Positions 54,892-63,398 are shown, counted from the first letter of the stretch. The stretch is 64,000 nucleotides of DNA from Streptomyces sp. YPW6 (GCF_018866325.1 NZ_CP076457.1:248001-312000); one strand, 5' to 3'. The notes: generated by a model not told the origin, from the letters alone. A program made the numbers and translations.

Positions 54892-55209
54892 TCAGGGCGC
54901 CAGCAGCCGCCAGAGCAGGAGCAGTCCGACGGCGCAGACGAGAAGTCCGGCGGCCAGGGCCAGCGCTCCCCGGCGTACGTTGTCGGGCTGGAAGCCGCCG
55001 AGCACGCTGAAGCACAGCCGTGCCCCGTGGCCCAGAGCCAGCGCCCCGCACAGGGTGACGGCGACGCCGACGGCGATGGCGTCCCACTGGCTCTCGAACG
55101 CTCTCTGGTACGGCCCTGACTCCCGCGTGGCCAGGACGTATCCGGCCGAGGTGAACAGGGCGGCGGGGAAGGCCACCAGTCCGAAGAGGACGGTCAGGCG
55201 TCGGATCAC
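54892..55209 (-). CDS. Small membrane protein, third gene of the GTPase operon
   Basis: The 105-residue protein starts at the GTG overlapping the preceding stop (GTGA), giving MIRRLTVLFGLVAFPAALF. It has three predicted membrane helices (about 5-22, 45-65 and 82-102) and a short charged loop between. No known domain was recognised. Its gene is the last in the unit GTPase, coiled-coil membrane protein, this protein; the coupling implies one complex at the membrane. Confidence 0.65.
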   Translation of the reverse strand: MIRRLTVLFGLVAFPAALFTSAGYVLATRESGPYQRAFESQWDAIAVGVAVTLCGALALGHGARLCFSVLGGFQPDNVRRGALALAAGLLVCAVGLLLLWRLLAP

Positions 55210-55646
55210 CGCAGCGATCCCCCTTCCACGGGGAAGCGGGAGAGGCGTTCGCGGACCGACCGCCTCAGCCGCTCCTCCCACCGGTCCCGCTCGGCGACAT
55301 GGGTGAACAGCTCCCGCATCCGGTTCACCTCCTCGATCATGGCGTGCTCTTCCACCGCCATCCGGCGGTTCAGCGGCCGCTCGATCAGCAGCAGGAGAGC
55401 GACGCAGGCCGCGAGCGAGAGCACCGCCACGGTCAGGCCGACGGCCAGGAGCACGCCGCCGGGGCCGTCGCCCGTGGCGGCGGCCGACACCAGCACCGCC
55501 GGGATCAGCACCGCCAGCGCCGCTGAGGCGATGCGGGGCCGGCGGACCCGTCGCCGGCGCGCGGCCAGGGCCTGGAGCCCGGCCAGCCGTCGTTCGGTGG
55601 CCGTCAGCAGGCGCAGGAACGCCGCTCCGTCGTCGATCGCGCCCAT
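55206..55646 (-). CDS. Membrane protein with C-terminal coiled coil, second gene of the GTPase operon
   Basis: The 146-residue protein starts MGAIDDGAAFLRLLTATERRLAG. A basic helix is near 20-38, two membrane helices are near 38-57 and 65-90, and a long charged helix covers 92-146 (NRRMAVEEHAMIEEVNRMREL, WEERLRRSVRERL), predicted as a coiled coil in the cytoplasm. Its ATG is 1 nt past the GTPase stop and its own stop overlaps the next start, so translation of all three is coupled. The family is unknown to me. It could be the membrane partner or effector of the GTPase. Confidence 0.68.
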   Translation of the reverse strand: MGAIDDGAAFLRLLTATERRLAGLQALAARRRRVRRPRIASAALAVLIPAVLVSAAATGDGPGGVLLAVGLTVAVLSLAACVALLLLIERPLNRRMAVEEHAMIEEVNRMRELFTHVAERDRWEERLRRSVRERLSRFPVEGGSLR

Positions 55647-55647
55647 G

Positions 55648-56514
55648 TCAGTCCCCGTTCCGCTGCGTGATGAGCGCCTGGAGTTCCTGGCCGAGGTGGG
55701 CGCGCAGCGCGCCGATCTGTGCGTCGTCGAGCTGGGAGGTCCGCGCGGGCAGCCCGGGAAGGAACTGGTGGCGGATCAGCCGCGAGGCCATCGGAAGGAC
55801 GGACAGGCGCAGGGACGTCTCGTTCTCCAGATCCCGCAGGAGGGCTGCGAACGGGGACTCCCGGCGGGACCCGCCGGGGACGTAGTGGTCGCGCGCCTCG
55901 TCGAGCCGGTCCCAGTACAGATCGCTCTTGGACACCGCGACCATCAGCCAGCGCAGCCGTGTGGCCAGCTGCCCGTCGATGATCGCGTCGACCAGAAGCC
56001 GGAAGTCGGCCGCCTCCTTGCGCAGGTGCCAGGTGCGGACGGCTTCCTGGTCGACCACTCCGTCGGCGGCGAGCGCGTCGTGGACGTCGCGCTGGGAGCC
56101 TCGCTGCCAGATCCTGTTGTGCCCCCAGCACACGACGTGCACGATGCCGTGCGGCGAGGCATCGCCCCGCATGGTGTCGTGCAGGGCCCGTTCGCGCTGG
56201 GTGGACAGCTGCCCCGGGATGACGGTGACGGCGGCCCGGACGCGGCGGTTTCCGGAGCGCAGGACCGTGGCGTGCTTCTCGATGTCCGGGCTGCGGGAGC
56301 TGTCGCTGTCGCCCGTACGGATCGACTGCGTCAGCGCGTCGTACAGAACGCTCTTGCCCGCCCCCGCCTCGCCGGTGACGGCTATGGGGTTGACCGAGAG
56401 GCCGAGGCGTCCGTGCAGCGTGGCCGCACCCGCCGCGGCCCCCGGGCCGCCGCCGTCGACGGCGTGCCGCACGCTCTCCCACCGCGATCGAGTGTTCTCC
56501 CAGACGTCGGGCAC
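55648..56514 (-). CDS. P-loop GTPase/ATPase, first gene of a three-gene membrane operon
   Basis: The protein has 288 residues from GTG 56512-56514 (MPDVWENTRSRWESV), chosen because GGGGGGAG lies 8 nt upstream; a longer GTG start at 56577 is possible. Walker A is AVTGEAGAGKSVLYDAL near 50. The switch/Walker B region VTVIPGQLS is near 98 and HVVCWGHNR near 127 is plausible. VAVSKSDLYWDRLDEARDHY near 215 gives an NKxD-like S-K-S-D base motif. These suggest a TRAFAC-type GTPase with an unusual Cys-Trp-Gly segment. No regulator or effector domain is fused. Function unknown; the two following genes encode membrane proteins. Confidence 0.68.
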   Translation of the reverse strand: MPDVWENTRSRWESVRHAVDGGGPGAAAGAATLHGRLGLSVNPIAVTGEAGAGKSVLYDALTQSIRTGDSDSSRSPDIEKHATVLRSGNRRVRAAVTVIPGQLSTQRERALHDTMRGDASPHGIVHVVCWGHNRIWQRGSQRDVHDALAADGVVDQEAVRTWHLRKEAADFRLLVDAIIDGQLATRLRWLMVAVSKSDLYWDRLDEARDHYVPGGSRRESPFAALLRDLENETSLRLSVLPMASRLIRHQFLPGLPARTSQLDDAQIGALRAHLGQELQALITQRNGD

Positions 56515-56618
56515 GCGCGCGACTCCCCCCGGGTAGGCCGATGGGGAGATGCTAGCGATCAACTGAACCCGACACACCGGGACTTGCGAGATTCATGGGC
56601 GGCCGGGAACCGGGGCTG

Positions 56619-57017
56619 CTACTGGATGAACCGGGGCAGCCAGCGCGCCTGGTAGTCGGGGTGCCCCGCGTACTCGGCGGCGAGCTGCCGGACGGCGAAG
56701 CCCAGGCCCACCGCCCGGCCGGAGCGGAAGTCCTCGGCCGGGCGGTCGGTGTCCAGGTCGGCGACCTCGACGTACTCGCCGAGCATGACGCGGTGCGTCT
56801 CGATGCGCTCCAGGGTCCGCGCGGGGTTCTGGAGGGCGATGTGCTGGTCGAAGCCCCGGCCCCGCACCGTGAACGCCACTCCGCCGGTGCGGTCGTGGAC
56901 CTCGCCCGGCACGTCGGCCGGGCACCGCCATCGGTCCCCGCCGGCGGCCAGTGCGACGTGTTCCTCGTCGGCGAGCCGCGCCCGGACGAAGGCCACCATC
57001 TCTGCGTTGCCGCCCAT
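56619..57017 (-). CDS. DUF6221-like protein
   Basis: The 132-residue soluble protein starts MGGNAEMVAFVRARLADEEHVALAA. The frame has HRVMLGEYVEVADLD near 80 and AVRQLAAEYAGHPDYQARWLP near its end, the pattern of the Streptomyces DUF6221 family (short proteins ending YxxHPxYxxxW). The start is not certain; in-frame starts further upstream add a non-conserved extension. No metal or catalytic motif can be named. It stands alone between the GTPase operon and the VOC/MFS pair. Confidence 0.7.
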   Translation of the reverse strand: MGGNAEMVAFVRARLADEEHVALAAGGDRWRCPADVPGEVHDRTGGVAFTVRGRGFDQHIALQNPARTLERIETHRVMLGEYVEVADLDTDRPAEDFRSGRAVGLGFAVRQLAAEYAGHPDYQARWLPRFIQ

Positions 57018-57114
57018 GTGGATGCCGCTCCCTCTTGCGCTGTTCGATCTCTGCACGCGATACGGGGAGCATTCTGGTGGACCGGACGCGGCGCGATCCA
57101 CCTTCGCTTCCGGT

Positions 57115-57579
57115 TCACCCCACCGTGTCCCCCGCCTTCGCCCCGTTCCCGGCGGCCTGGTCGGCGAGGAACGCGTGGAGGGGTTCGGTCTTCCGGCGGC
57201 GGTACTCCTGCACCGCCCAGCCGTTGCCGTCCGGGTCGGTGAAGTACATGAAGGTCGCGCCGTCGTCGGGGGTGTACCGCTGCGGCTCGGAGACCTCGAC
57301 GCCCCGGCCGACGAGTTCGGCGTGCGCGGCGTCGATGTCGGCGACGCAGAGCTGGAGGCCGTGGTACGTGCCCGGCTGCGGGCTTCCCGTCGGGCTGGGC
57401 AGGCCGTCGGTGAGGGCGATCGAACAGCCGGAGCCGGGCGGCGTCAGCTGCACCACGCGGGCGCCCGCCATCACCTCGGCGTCGATGTCGACGTGGAAGC
57501 CGAGCTTGTCCCGGTAGAAGTCCCGGGCCCGGTCGATGTCGGTCACGGGGAGCACGATCACTTCGAGGGTCCAGTCCAT
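57115..57579 (-). CDS. VOC family protein (glyoxalase/bleomycin-resistance)
   Basis: The 154-residue protein starts MDWTLEVIVLPVTDIDRARDFYRDKL. It has the paired VOC modules ARVVQLTPPGSGCSIALTDGL near 40 and GLQLCVADIDAAHAELVGRGVEV near 75. The C-terminal metal-site segment FMYFTDPDGNGWAVQEY is near 110-126. It lies 3 nt after the MFS gene on the same strand, so the two form an operon. A drug-binding or detoxifying partner of the exporter is possible; the real substrate is unknown. Confidence 0.88.
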   Translation of the reverse strand: MDWTLEVIVLPVTDIDRARDFYRDKLGFHVDIDAEVMAGARVVQLTPPGSGCSIALTDGLPSPTGSPQPGTYHGLQLCVADIDAAHAELVGRGVEVSEPQRYTPDDGATFMYFTDPDGNGWAVQEYRRRKTEPLHAFLADQAAGNGAKAGDTVG

Positions 57580-57582
57580 GGG

Positions 57583-59334
57583 TCAGCGCCCTTTCGCGGG
57601 TCGGTCGGTGTCCGGGCCGGGTGACGGCCCGTCGGGGCCGGGTGGCGGTGCGTCCGATCCGGGTGATGGTACGTCCGGGCCGGGCCCCGCCGCCTCCGGT
57701 CCGGGTGCCGGCTCCTTTGCCTCACCGCCGTCGGCCGCTCCCGCCTCGCCGCCGTCGGCCGCTCCCGCCTCGCCGCTGTCGGCTGCTCCCTCCGCGGCGA
57801 GCGGCGTCGCGCCGCCCTGGAGACGGGCCAGGTCGGCGGGCCGGACCTGGATGACGAACAGGGCGACCAGGGCGGCGAGCACGGCGAAGCAGGCCGCGAC
57901 GACGAAGGCGCTGGAGACACCCGAGGTGAGGACCTCGTCGCCCCAGGGGGGCGGCAGCTCGCCGGTCCTGCGGAACTCCAGAAGCTGGGCGGGCGTGCCC
58001 TCCCGGAGGAACTGCGGCACCTGGTCGCTCGCCTCGTTGCGGCTGGCCGTACCGAACGTCGTCACCAGGATCGACAGCCCCAGCGAGCCGCCCACCTGCT
58101 GGGTGGCGTTGAGGATGCCGGAGGCGGCGCCCGCCTCCTTCGGGGCGACGCCCGAGACCGCCATCAGCGTCAGCGACACGAACTGCATGCCCATGCCGAA
58201 GCCGAACACGAGCATCGGGCCGAGGATCGAGCCGAGGTAGGAACTGTGGACGTCGGTCAGCGTCAGCCAGCCGAGCCCGGCGGCGGCCAGCAGCGCGCCG
58301 GTCACCATGAAGGGCTTGGGGCCCCACCTGGGCAGGAGCTGGGAGGCGAGGCCCGCGCTGACCGCGATGACGGCGCTGACCGGGAGGAAGGCGAGGCCGG
58401 CCCGCAGCGGGCTGAAGTCGAGCACGTTCTGCACGAAGAGGGTCAGGAAGAAGAACATCCCGAACAGCGCGGCCGCGAGGCTCAGCATCATCGCGTACGA
58501 CCCGGCGCGGTTGCGGTCGCGGAACATCCACAGCGGCGTGATGGGCTGCTTCGAGCCGCGTTCGATCAGGATGAAGACCGTCAGGAGCACCACGGCCACC
58601 GCGAACGACCCGAGGGTCAGCGCGTCGGTCCAGCCGTCCTCGGAGGCGCGGATGAAGCCGTAGACGAGCAGCACCATGCCGACCGTCGAGGTCAGCGCGC
58701 CGACGATGTCGAAGTGGCCGGGACGGCGCTCGGACTCGGGGATGAAGCGAGGGGTCGCGATGGCGATGAGCAGGCCGATCGGGACGTTGACGAACAGGAC
58801 CCAGCGCCAGTCCAGCCACTCCACGAGCAGCCCGCCGGCGAGCAGCCCGATCGCGCTGCCGCCAGCGGAGACGGCCGCGAAGACCCCGAACGCGCGGTTG
58901 CGTTCGGGGCCCTCGCGGAAGGTGGTGGTGATCAGCGACAGGGCGGTCGGCGAGGCGATCGCGCCGCCGACGCCCTGGAGGGAGCGGGCGGCCAGCAACT
59001 GCCAGCCCTCCTGGGACAGCCCGCCGAGCAGCGAGGCGAAGACGAAGAGCAGCACGCCGAAGATGAAGACTCTGCGGCGGCCGAGGATGTCGCCGAGGCG
59101 TCCGCCGAGCAGCAGCAGTCCGCCGAAGGTCAACGTGTACGCGTTGACGACCCAGGAGAGGTTCTCGGTGGAGAATCCCAGGTCCTTCTGCATGTGTGGC
59201 AGCGCGATGTTGACGATGGTGACGTCCAGCACCACCATCAGCTGGCACGAGGCGATGACCAGCAGCGCCAGTCCGCTCCGGTGCCGGTCGTGGGCGGTGG
59301 CCGTGGGCGTGGGTGTCGCGCGGGAGCCCGTCAT
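57583..59334 (-). CDS. DHA2-family MFS drug exporter (EmrB/QacA type) with repetitive tail
   Basis: The 583-residue protein has 14 predicted membrane helices. Motifs: LMVVLDVTIVNIALPHMQKDLGF near 33-55 (motif D1-like, D-x-T-I-V-N-V-A-L-P), LGGRLGDILGRRRVF near 78 (motif A) and ARSLQGVGGAIASPTALSLI near 115 (motif B/C region). The last 70 residues are a low-complexity hydrophilic tail with GEAGAADG repeats followed by PGP-rich repeats, not needed for transport in relatives. It is predicted to export drugs or metabolites by proton antiport and is co-transcribed with a VOC protein. Confidence 0.93.
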   Translation of the reverse strand: MTGSRATPTPTATAHDRHRSGLALLVIASCQLMVVLDVTIVNIALPHMQKDLGFSTENLSWVVNAYTLTFGGLLLLGGRLGDILGRRRVFIFGVLLFVFASLLGGLSQEGWQLLAARSLQGVGGAIASPTALSLITTTFREGPERNRAFGVFAAVSAGGSAIGLLAGGLLVEWLDWRWVLFVNVPIGLLIAIATPRFIPESERRPGHFDIVGALTSTVGMVLLVYGFIRASEDGWTDALTLGSFAVAVVLLTVFILIERGSKQPITPLWMFRDRNRAGSYAMMLSLAAALFGMFFFLTLFVQNVLDFSPLRAGLAFLPVSAVIAVSAGLASQLLPRWGPKPFMVTGALLAAAGLGWLTLTDVHSSYLGSILGPMLVFGFGMGMQFVSLTLMAVSGVAPKEAGAASGILNATQQVGGSLGLSILVTTFGTASRNEASDQVPQFLREGTPAQLLEFRRTGELPPPWGDEVLTSGVSSAFVVAACFAVLAALVALFVIQVRPADLARLQGGATPLAAEGAADSGEAGAADGGEAGAADGGEAKEPAPGPEAAGPGPDVPSPGSDAPPPGPDGPSPGPDTDRPAKGR

Positions 59335-59463
59335 GGTGGAGGTCGTCTCTCGTGCCGAGGGCAGTGCCCCGCGTGGGCGCGGGCGTTCACCCGACCGACG
59401 TTAAGCCGGAACCGGGGGCCCCGCCATTCGAGCGAGCGGCCCGCCGCGCACGCCGCCGCGCCC

Positions 59464-60480
59464 TCACTGGAGCGCGCGGACCGCGGTGCGGAAGACGGCG
59501 GGGGCCCGGTGGGCCGCGGCGACGATCAGCCGGCCCGAGGCCGGGTGGCCCGCCGCGCTCAGCAGGGCCCTGGTGAGCAGGCGGTAGCGCCGGGTGGCCC
59601 GCGCCCAGTGGCGGGGGTAGTCCTCGGGCCGTCCGGCGCTCAGGCAGTCGGCTGCGGCCGTCGCGGTGGCGACCGCGAGGGCGATGCCCTCCCCGGTGAG
59701 GGCGTCGACGTACCCGGCGGCGTCGCCGACCAGCAGGACGCGCCCGGCCCGCCGGCCCAGCGCCCGCTGGCGCAGGGGGCCGGCTCCGCGTACGGGAGTG
59801 GCCCCCCGGCTGTCCGTGAGCCGGGCCGCGAGGGCGGGGAAGGCGGCCAGATGCCGGTCGTAGGGGCGGCGGTCGCGGCTCAGGACGGCCACGCCGACCA
59901 GGCGCTCGCCGACCGGGGTCACGTACGCCTCGCCGTGCCGGGACCAGTGCACCTCGACGTGATCCGTCCACGGGGCGATCGGGTAGTGGCGGCGCAGCCC
60001 GTAGCGTCCGGGCCCGGGGACCGGGTGGTCCAGGCCCAGGGCTCGGCGCAGCGGCGAGTGGAGCCCGTCGGCGGCGATGAGCCAGCGCGCGGTGAGTCCG
60101 GCTGCGGTGACGGTGCGCTCGTCCTGCCGCACCTCCCCCACCTTGGCGGCGACGACGCGGACCCCGAGGACGGCGGCCCGCTCGTGCAGAGCCGTGTGGA
60201 GCTCGGTGCGGCGGACACCCGCGCCCGGGCCGCCCCGGAAGGCCGCTTCCGCGCTGCGCCGGCCGTCCGTGTAGCGGATGCCGCGCAGTGCGTGGCCCCC
60301 GAGCCGGACGCCGAGGTCGCGCAGGGCCGCGACGCCGCCGGGCATGATGCCCTCGCCGCACGCCTTGTCGACAGGGGTGGTGCGCGGCTCGACCACCACC
60401 GTCTCCAGGCCCGCGGCGGCGGCCCGGATCGCGGCGGCCAGTCCGGCCGGCCCGCCGCCCGCGACCAGGACGTCGATCAC
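59464..60480 (-). CDS. FAD-dependent oxidoreductase, geranylgeranyl-reductase/hydroxylase-like
   Basis: The 338-residue flavoprotein starts at GTG overlapping the preceding stop (GTGA) and begins MIDVLVAGGGPAGLAAAIRAAA, the FAD dinucleotide fold. CGEGIMPGGVAALRDLGV near 45 is followed by the conserved VLLVGDAAGYVDALTGEGIALA near 255-277. In phenolic-lipid loci of Streptomyces (srs-type) a flavoprotein hydroxylates the type III PKS product, which fits this place after the PKS and methyltransferase-like genes. Reduction of a prenyl chain is the other family activity and is also plausible beside a UbiA gene. Confidence 0.85.
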   Translation of the reverse strand: MIDVLVAGGGPAGLAAAIRAAAAGLETVVVEPRTTPVDKACGEGIMPGGVAALRDLGVRLGGHALRGIRYTDGRRSAEAAFRGGPGAGVRRTELHTALHERAAVLGVRVVAAKVGEVRQDERTVTAAGLTARWLIAADGLHSPLRRALGLDHPVPGPGRYGLRRHYPIAPWTDHVEVHWSRHGEAYVTPVGERLVGVAVLSRDRRPYDRHLAAFPALAARLTDSRGATPVRGAGPLRQRALGRRAGRVLLVGDAAGYVDALTGEGIALAVATATAAADCLSAGRPEDYPRHWARATRRYRLLTRALLSAAGHPASGRLIVAAAHRAPAVFRTAVRALQ

Positions 60481-61004
60481 GCGGGTGCGTCCGCGGCCGG
60501 GAGGCGGGCCAGCGCCCCGTCCTCGCAGCGGATCCGGACGGCCATGAGCGCGGCGTTGAGGGCGGTGAACACCAGGGCGGTCACCCACGCCCCGTGGACC
60601 AGGGGCAGCGCGAGTCCTTCGGCGGCGACGGCGACGTAGTTGGGGTGGCTCAGCCACCGGTAGGGGCCACCGGTGATCCGGGGCAGGCCGGGGACGACGA
60701 TGACGCGGGTGTTCCAGCGGGGGCCGAGCGTACGGATGCACCACCAGCGGAGCGCTTGGGCGGCCACGACGACGGCGACCATCACCCAGCCGAGGACCGG
60801 CGGGAAGGGACGTTCGGCGAACCGGACCTCCGCCAGGCAGCCGGCCAGGAGCGCGGTGTGGAGCGCGACCATCCCCGGATAGTGCCCCCGGCCCGATTCG
60901 ACGCCGCCCCGGGCGAGGCTCCAGCGGGTGTTGCGGCGGGCCACCACGAGTTCGGCCAGGCGCTCGGCCGCGACGGCGAGCACGAGGACGGTGTACCAGG
61001 TCAT
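60477..61004 (-). CDS. Isoprenylcysteine carboxyl methyltransferase-family membrane protein
   Basis: The 175-residue protein starts MTWYTVLVLAVAAERLAELV. It has four or more predicted membrane helices and the ICMT-type C-terminus VPGLPRITGGPYRWLSHPNYVAVAAEGLALPL near 115-145, where the R-x-L-x-H-P-N-Y segment binds SAM-related groups. In srs-type clusters the equivalent gene O-methylates alkylresorcinols. It lies 13 nt after the PKS stop and overlaps the flavoprotein gene by 4 nt. Confidence 0.87.
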   Translation of the reverse strand: MTWYTVLVLAVAAERLAELVVARRNTRWSLARGGVESGRGHYPGMVALHTALLAGCLAEVRFAERPFPPVLGWVMVAVVVAAQALRWWCIRTLGPRWNTRVIVVPGLPRITGGPYRWLSHPNYVAVAAEGLALPLVHGAWVTALVFTALNAALMAVRIRCEDGALARLPAADAPA

Positions 61005-61017
61005 GGACCGTTCCTTC

Positions 61018-62070
61018 CTACCAGCGCAGCAGCACCAGTTCGCAGCAGAATCCCGGGCCCATGGCCAGCAGCAGTCCGGGGGTGCCCGGCTCGGGCCGGC
61101 GCTGCTCGATGGTGTCCCGCAGGACGTGCAGGACCGAGGACGAGGACAGGTTGCCGATGTCGGCCAGCGAGCGCCAGGTGACGTCGAGGGCTCCGTCGCG
61201 CAGGTCGAGGACCTCGGTGACGGCCTCCAGGACCTTGGGGCCGCCCGGATGGCAGACCCAGCGGGCGATGTCCTTCGGCTTGAGGCCGTGTTCACCGAGG
61301 AACTCCGTCACGTCGTCGGCGAGATGGCGGCGTACGACCTCGGGCACTCCCGGGTCGAGAACGACACGGAATCCGGTGGACCCGATGTCCCAGCCCATGA
61401 CGTGCTCGGTGTCCGGGTACATCCGGCTGCGGGTGGCGACGATCTCGGGTCCGGCGGCGGAGCGGCGGCCGCCGAGGGCGACCACGGCCGCCGCGCCGTC
61501 CCCGAACAGCCCTGTCGCCACGAGATTGGCGGGCGAGACGTCGTGGCGCTGGAAGGTGAGGGAGCAGAGTTCGACCGACAGGAGCACGGCCACGTCGTCG
61601 GGGCGGCCGAGGAGGTAGTCGTGCAGCCGGGCCGTTCCGGCGGCTCCGGCGACGCAGCCGAGTCCGAAGACGGGCAGCCGTTTGACGTCGGACCGCATCC
61701 CGAGGCGGGTCACGAGCCGGGCGTCCACCGAGGGGGCGGCGATCCCGGTGACGGACGTGAACATCAGCAGGTCGACGTCGGTGGGGCGCAGGCCCGCCGT
61801 CCGCAGCGCACCGCGTACGGCCTGGGCTCCGAGGTCGACGGCCGACCGGATGAACACGTCGTTGGCCGGGCCGAAGCCGTCGAGGTCGCGGTAGCCGTCC
61901 AGCGGCAGCACGGTGTGCCTGCTGCGGACCCGCGCGTTCTCGTGGAGCCGGTCGAGAACACGCCGGTCGGCGCCTGGCGGCAAGCACGTCCGCGCCACCA
62001 TGTCGGTGACCTCGCGCTGGGTGTGACGGTGTGGCGGCAGTGCCCCGTGCACCGCGGCGATGCGGGTCAT
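61018..62070 (-). CDS. Type III polyketide synthase
   Basis: The 350-residue chalcone-synthase-fold enzyme starts at ATG 62068-62070 (MTRIAAVHGALPPHRHTQ). Catalytic triad: Cys139 (FGLGCVAGAAG), His274 (WVCHPGGPK) and Asn307 (IGNLSSSS). MGPGFCCELVLLRW is the conserved C-terminus. In actinomycetes this group makes alkylresorcinols, pyrones or naphthoquinone precursors. Partners are the following methyltransferase-like and flavoprotein genes and the divergent UbiA gene, so a prenylated or methylated phenolic lipid or quinone is a reasonable product. The exact product is unknown. Confidence 0.94.
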   Translation of the reverse strand: MTRIAAVHGALPPHRHTQREVTDMVARTCLPPGADRRVLDRLHENARVRSRHTVLPLDGYRDLDGFGPANDVFIRSAVDLGAQAVRGALRTAGLRPTDVDLLMFTSVTGIAAPSVDARLVTRLGMRSDVKRLPVFGLGCVAGAAGTARLHDYLLGRPDDVAVLLSVELCSLTFQRHDVSPANLVATGLFGDGAAAVVALGGRRSAAGPEIVATRSRMYPDTEHVMGWDIGSTGFRVVLDPGVPEVVRRHLADDVTEFLGEHGLKPKDIARWVCHPGGPKVLEAVTEVLDLRDGALDVTWRSLADIGNLSSSSVLHVLRDTIEQRRPEPGTPGLLLAMGPGFCCELVLLRW

Positions 62071-62188
62071 CCTGCCTCCTGCTTCGGTGGCGTCATGCCC
62101 CCATCCTGCCCACAATGCCGGTCGAATCGCCGCAAAAGACCCGCCCTGTCGCCTCATTGACGGGGTGCCATCCCCTTACGATCGCCCG

Positions 62189-63235
62189 ATGGACGCCACG
62201 GAGAGGATGAGCCCGGCGGGGCCCCTTCCGGCGGATTCCCTTCCGGCGGGTTCCCTTCCGGCGGGTTCCCTTCCGGCGGGTGCGGATCCGGCTGACGCGA
62301 GTCCGACCGGTCAGGATCCGGCCGAAGCGGACTGGGCCGACCAGGATCCGACCGACGCGGATCCGACCGACCGGGATCCGGCCGAAGCGGATCCGGCCGA
62401 CGACGGGCGCCGGGGCGGCCGGCTCGTGGGGCTCGCGCTCGCAGGCCACCCCGGTCCCGCGCTCGCGGTGACCGCGCTGGCCTGCGCCCTCTCCTTCGGC
62501 TCCGGGCTCGGCGGCCCCCGCTCCGCCCTGGTCACGGCGGCCGTGCTGACCGGCCAGCTCTCGGTGGGCTGGTGCAACGACGCATACGACGCGCGACGTG
62601 ACGCCCGGGCCGGACGCCGGGGGAAGCCGGCCTCCGACGGCACGGTCGGGACGGGTGCGGTGTGGACGGCGGCGGCGACCGCGCTCGCCGGGTGCGTACC
62701 GCTCTCGCTGGCCTGCGGCACTCTCGCCGGTACGGTGCACCTCGCCGCGGTCGCGGCCGCCTGGCTCTACAACCTGAGGCTCAAGGCGACCGCTCTGTCC
62801 TGGCTGCCGTACGTGGCCGGCTTCGCCGCCCTGCCCGCCGTCGTCGCCCTCGCCCTGCCCGGCGGGCCGGCACCCCGGTGGTGGACGGTGGCGGCCGGGG
62901 CGCTGCTCGGATTCGCGGCGCACCTGGCCGACACGCTGCCGGACATCGCGGCGGACCGGGCTGCCGGGATCCGGGGTCTTCCGCACCGGCTGGGCGACCG
63001 GGGGACCCGGCTGCTGCTGCCGCTGCCGCTCCTCGCCGCGACGGCGGTACTGGCGCTCGGCCCCCCGGAGCCGCTGGACGCCGGGGGTGCGGCGGCGCTG
63101 GCCTGGGCCGGAGCAGCGGCCCTCACGGGCCCGGCACTCGGCCGCCGGTGGCGCAAGGCCGCCCTGGCCGCCGCGGTGGCCGTCGCGGCGGTGGATCTGG
63201 CACTGCTGCTGGTCCGGGGCGTTGCGGCGGGCTGA
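62189..63235 (+). CDS. UbiA-family prenyltransferase with pentapeptide-repeat N-terminus
   Basis: The 348-residue protein starts at ATG 62189 (MDATERMSPAGP). Residues 13-72 are twelve pentapeptide units (LPAGS then DPADA/DPTDA types). From about residue 80 it is an integral membrane UbiA protein with eight or nine helices and two Asp-rich motifs: NDAYDARRDARAG near 128 and DTLPDIAADRAAG near 251. It should transfer a polyprenyl group to an aromatic acceptor using Mg2+. It is divergent from the type III PKS across 118 bp. The acceptor could be the PKS product (inference). Confidence 0.9.
   Translation: MDATERMSPAGPLPADSLPAGSLPAGSLPAGADPADASPTGQDPAEADWADQDPTDADPTDRDPAEADPADDGRRGGRLVGLALAGHPGPALAVTALACALSFGSGLGGPRSALVTAAVLTGQLSVGWCNDAYDARRDARAGRRGKPASDGTVGTGAVWTAAATALAGCVPLSLACGTLAGTVHLAAVAAAWLYNLRLKATALSWLPYVAGFAALPAVVALALPGGPAPRWWTVAAGALLGFAAHLADTLPDIAADRAAGIRGLPHRLGDRGTRLLLPLPLLAATAVLALGPPEPLDAGGAAALAWAGAAALTGPALGRRWRKAALAAAVAVAAVDLALLLVRGVAAG
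62225..62404 (+). repeat. 15-bp tandem repeat coding 12 pentapeptides in the UbiA gene
   Basis: Four near-identical 15-nt units (CTTCCGGCGGGTTCC, 62225-62284) code LPAGS-type repeats, followed by eight degenerate 15-nt units of the GATCCGGCCGAAGCG kind (62285-62404) coding DP(A/T)xx. All are in frame. The stretch lies before the first membrane helix, is acidic and probably disordered, and is likely to vary in length between strains. Confidence 0.85.
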
Positions 63236-63307
63236 GCAGGACCGCCCGGCATCCTCCTGACGCAGCGTCACATAGCACCCCAGGATGACATGACCATGCG
63301 AACACCG

Positions 63308-63336
63308 TTGACAAATTCGAAACAGCGCAGAAATCT
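63308..63336 (+). promoter_or_regulatory. Putative sigma-70-like promoter of the secreted protein gene
   Basis: TTGACA (63308-63313), a 17-nt spacer and AAATCT (63331-63336) lie 60-90 nt upstream of the start in a segment far richer in A+T than the window average. The -10 match is weak. A second TTGACT at 63359 follows with no well-spaced -10. Confidence 0.4.
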
Positions 63337-63398
63337 GTGAACCTCTGGCCGCAAAAGATTGACTTGTGGACTCAAATATTGTGGAAGCAGAGGACATC

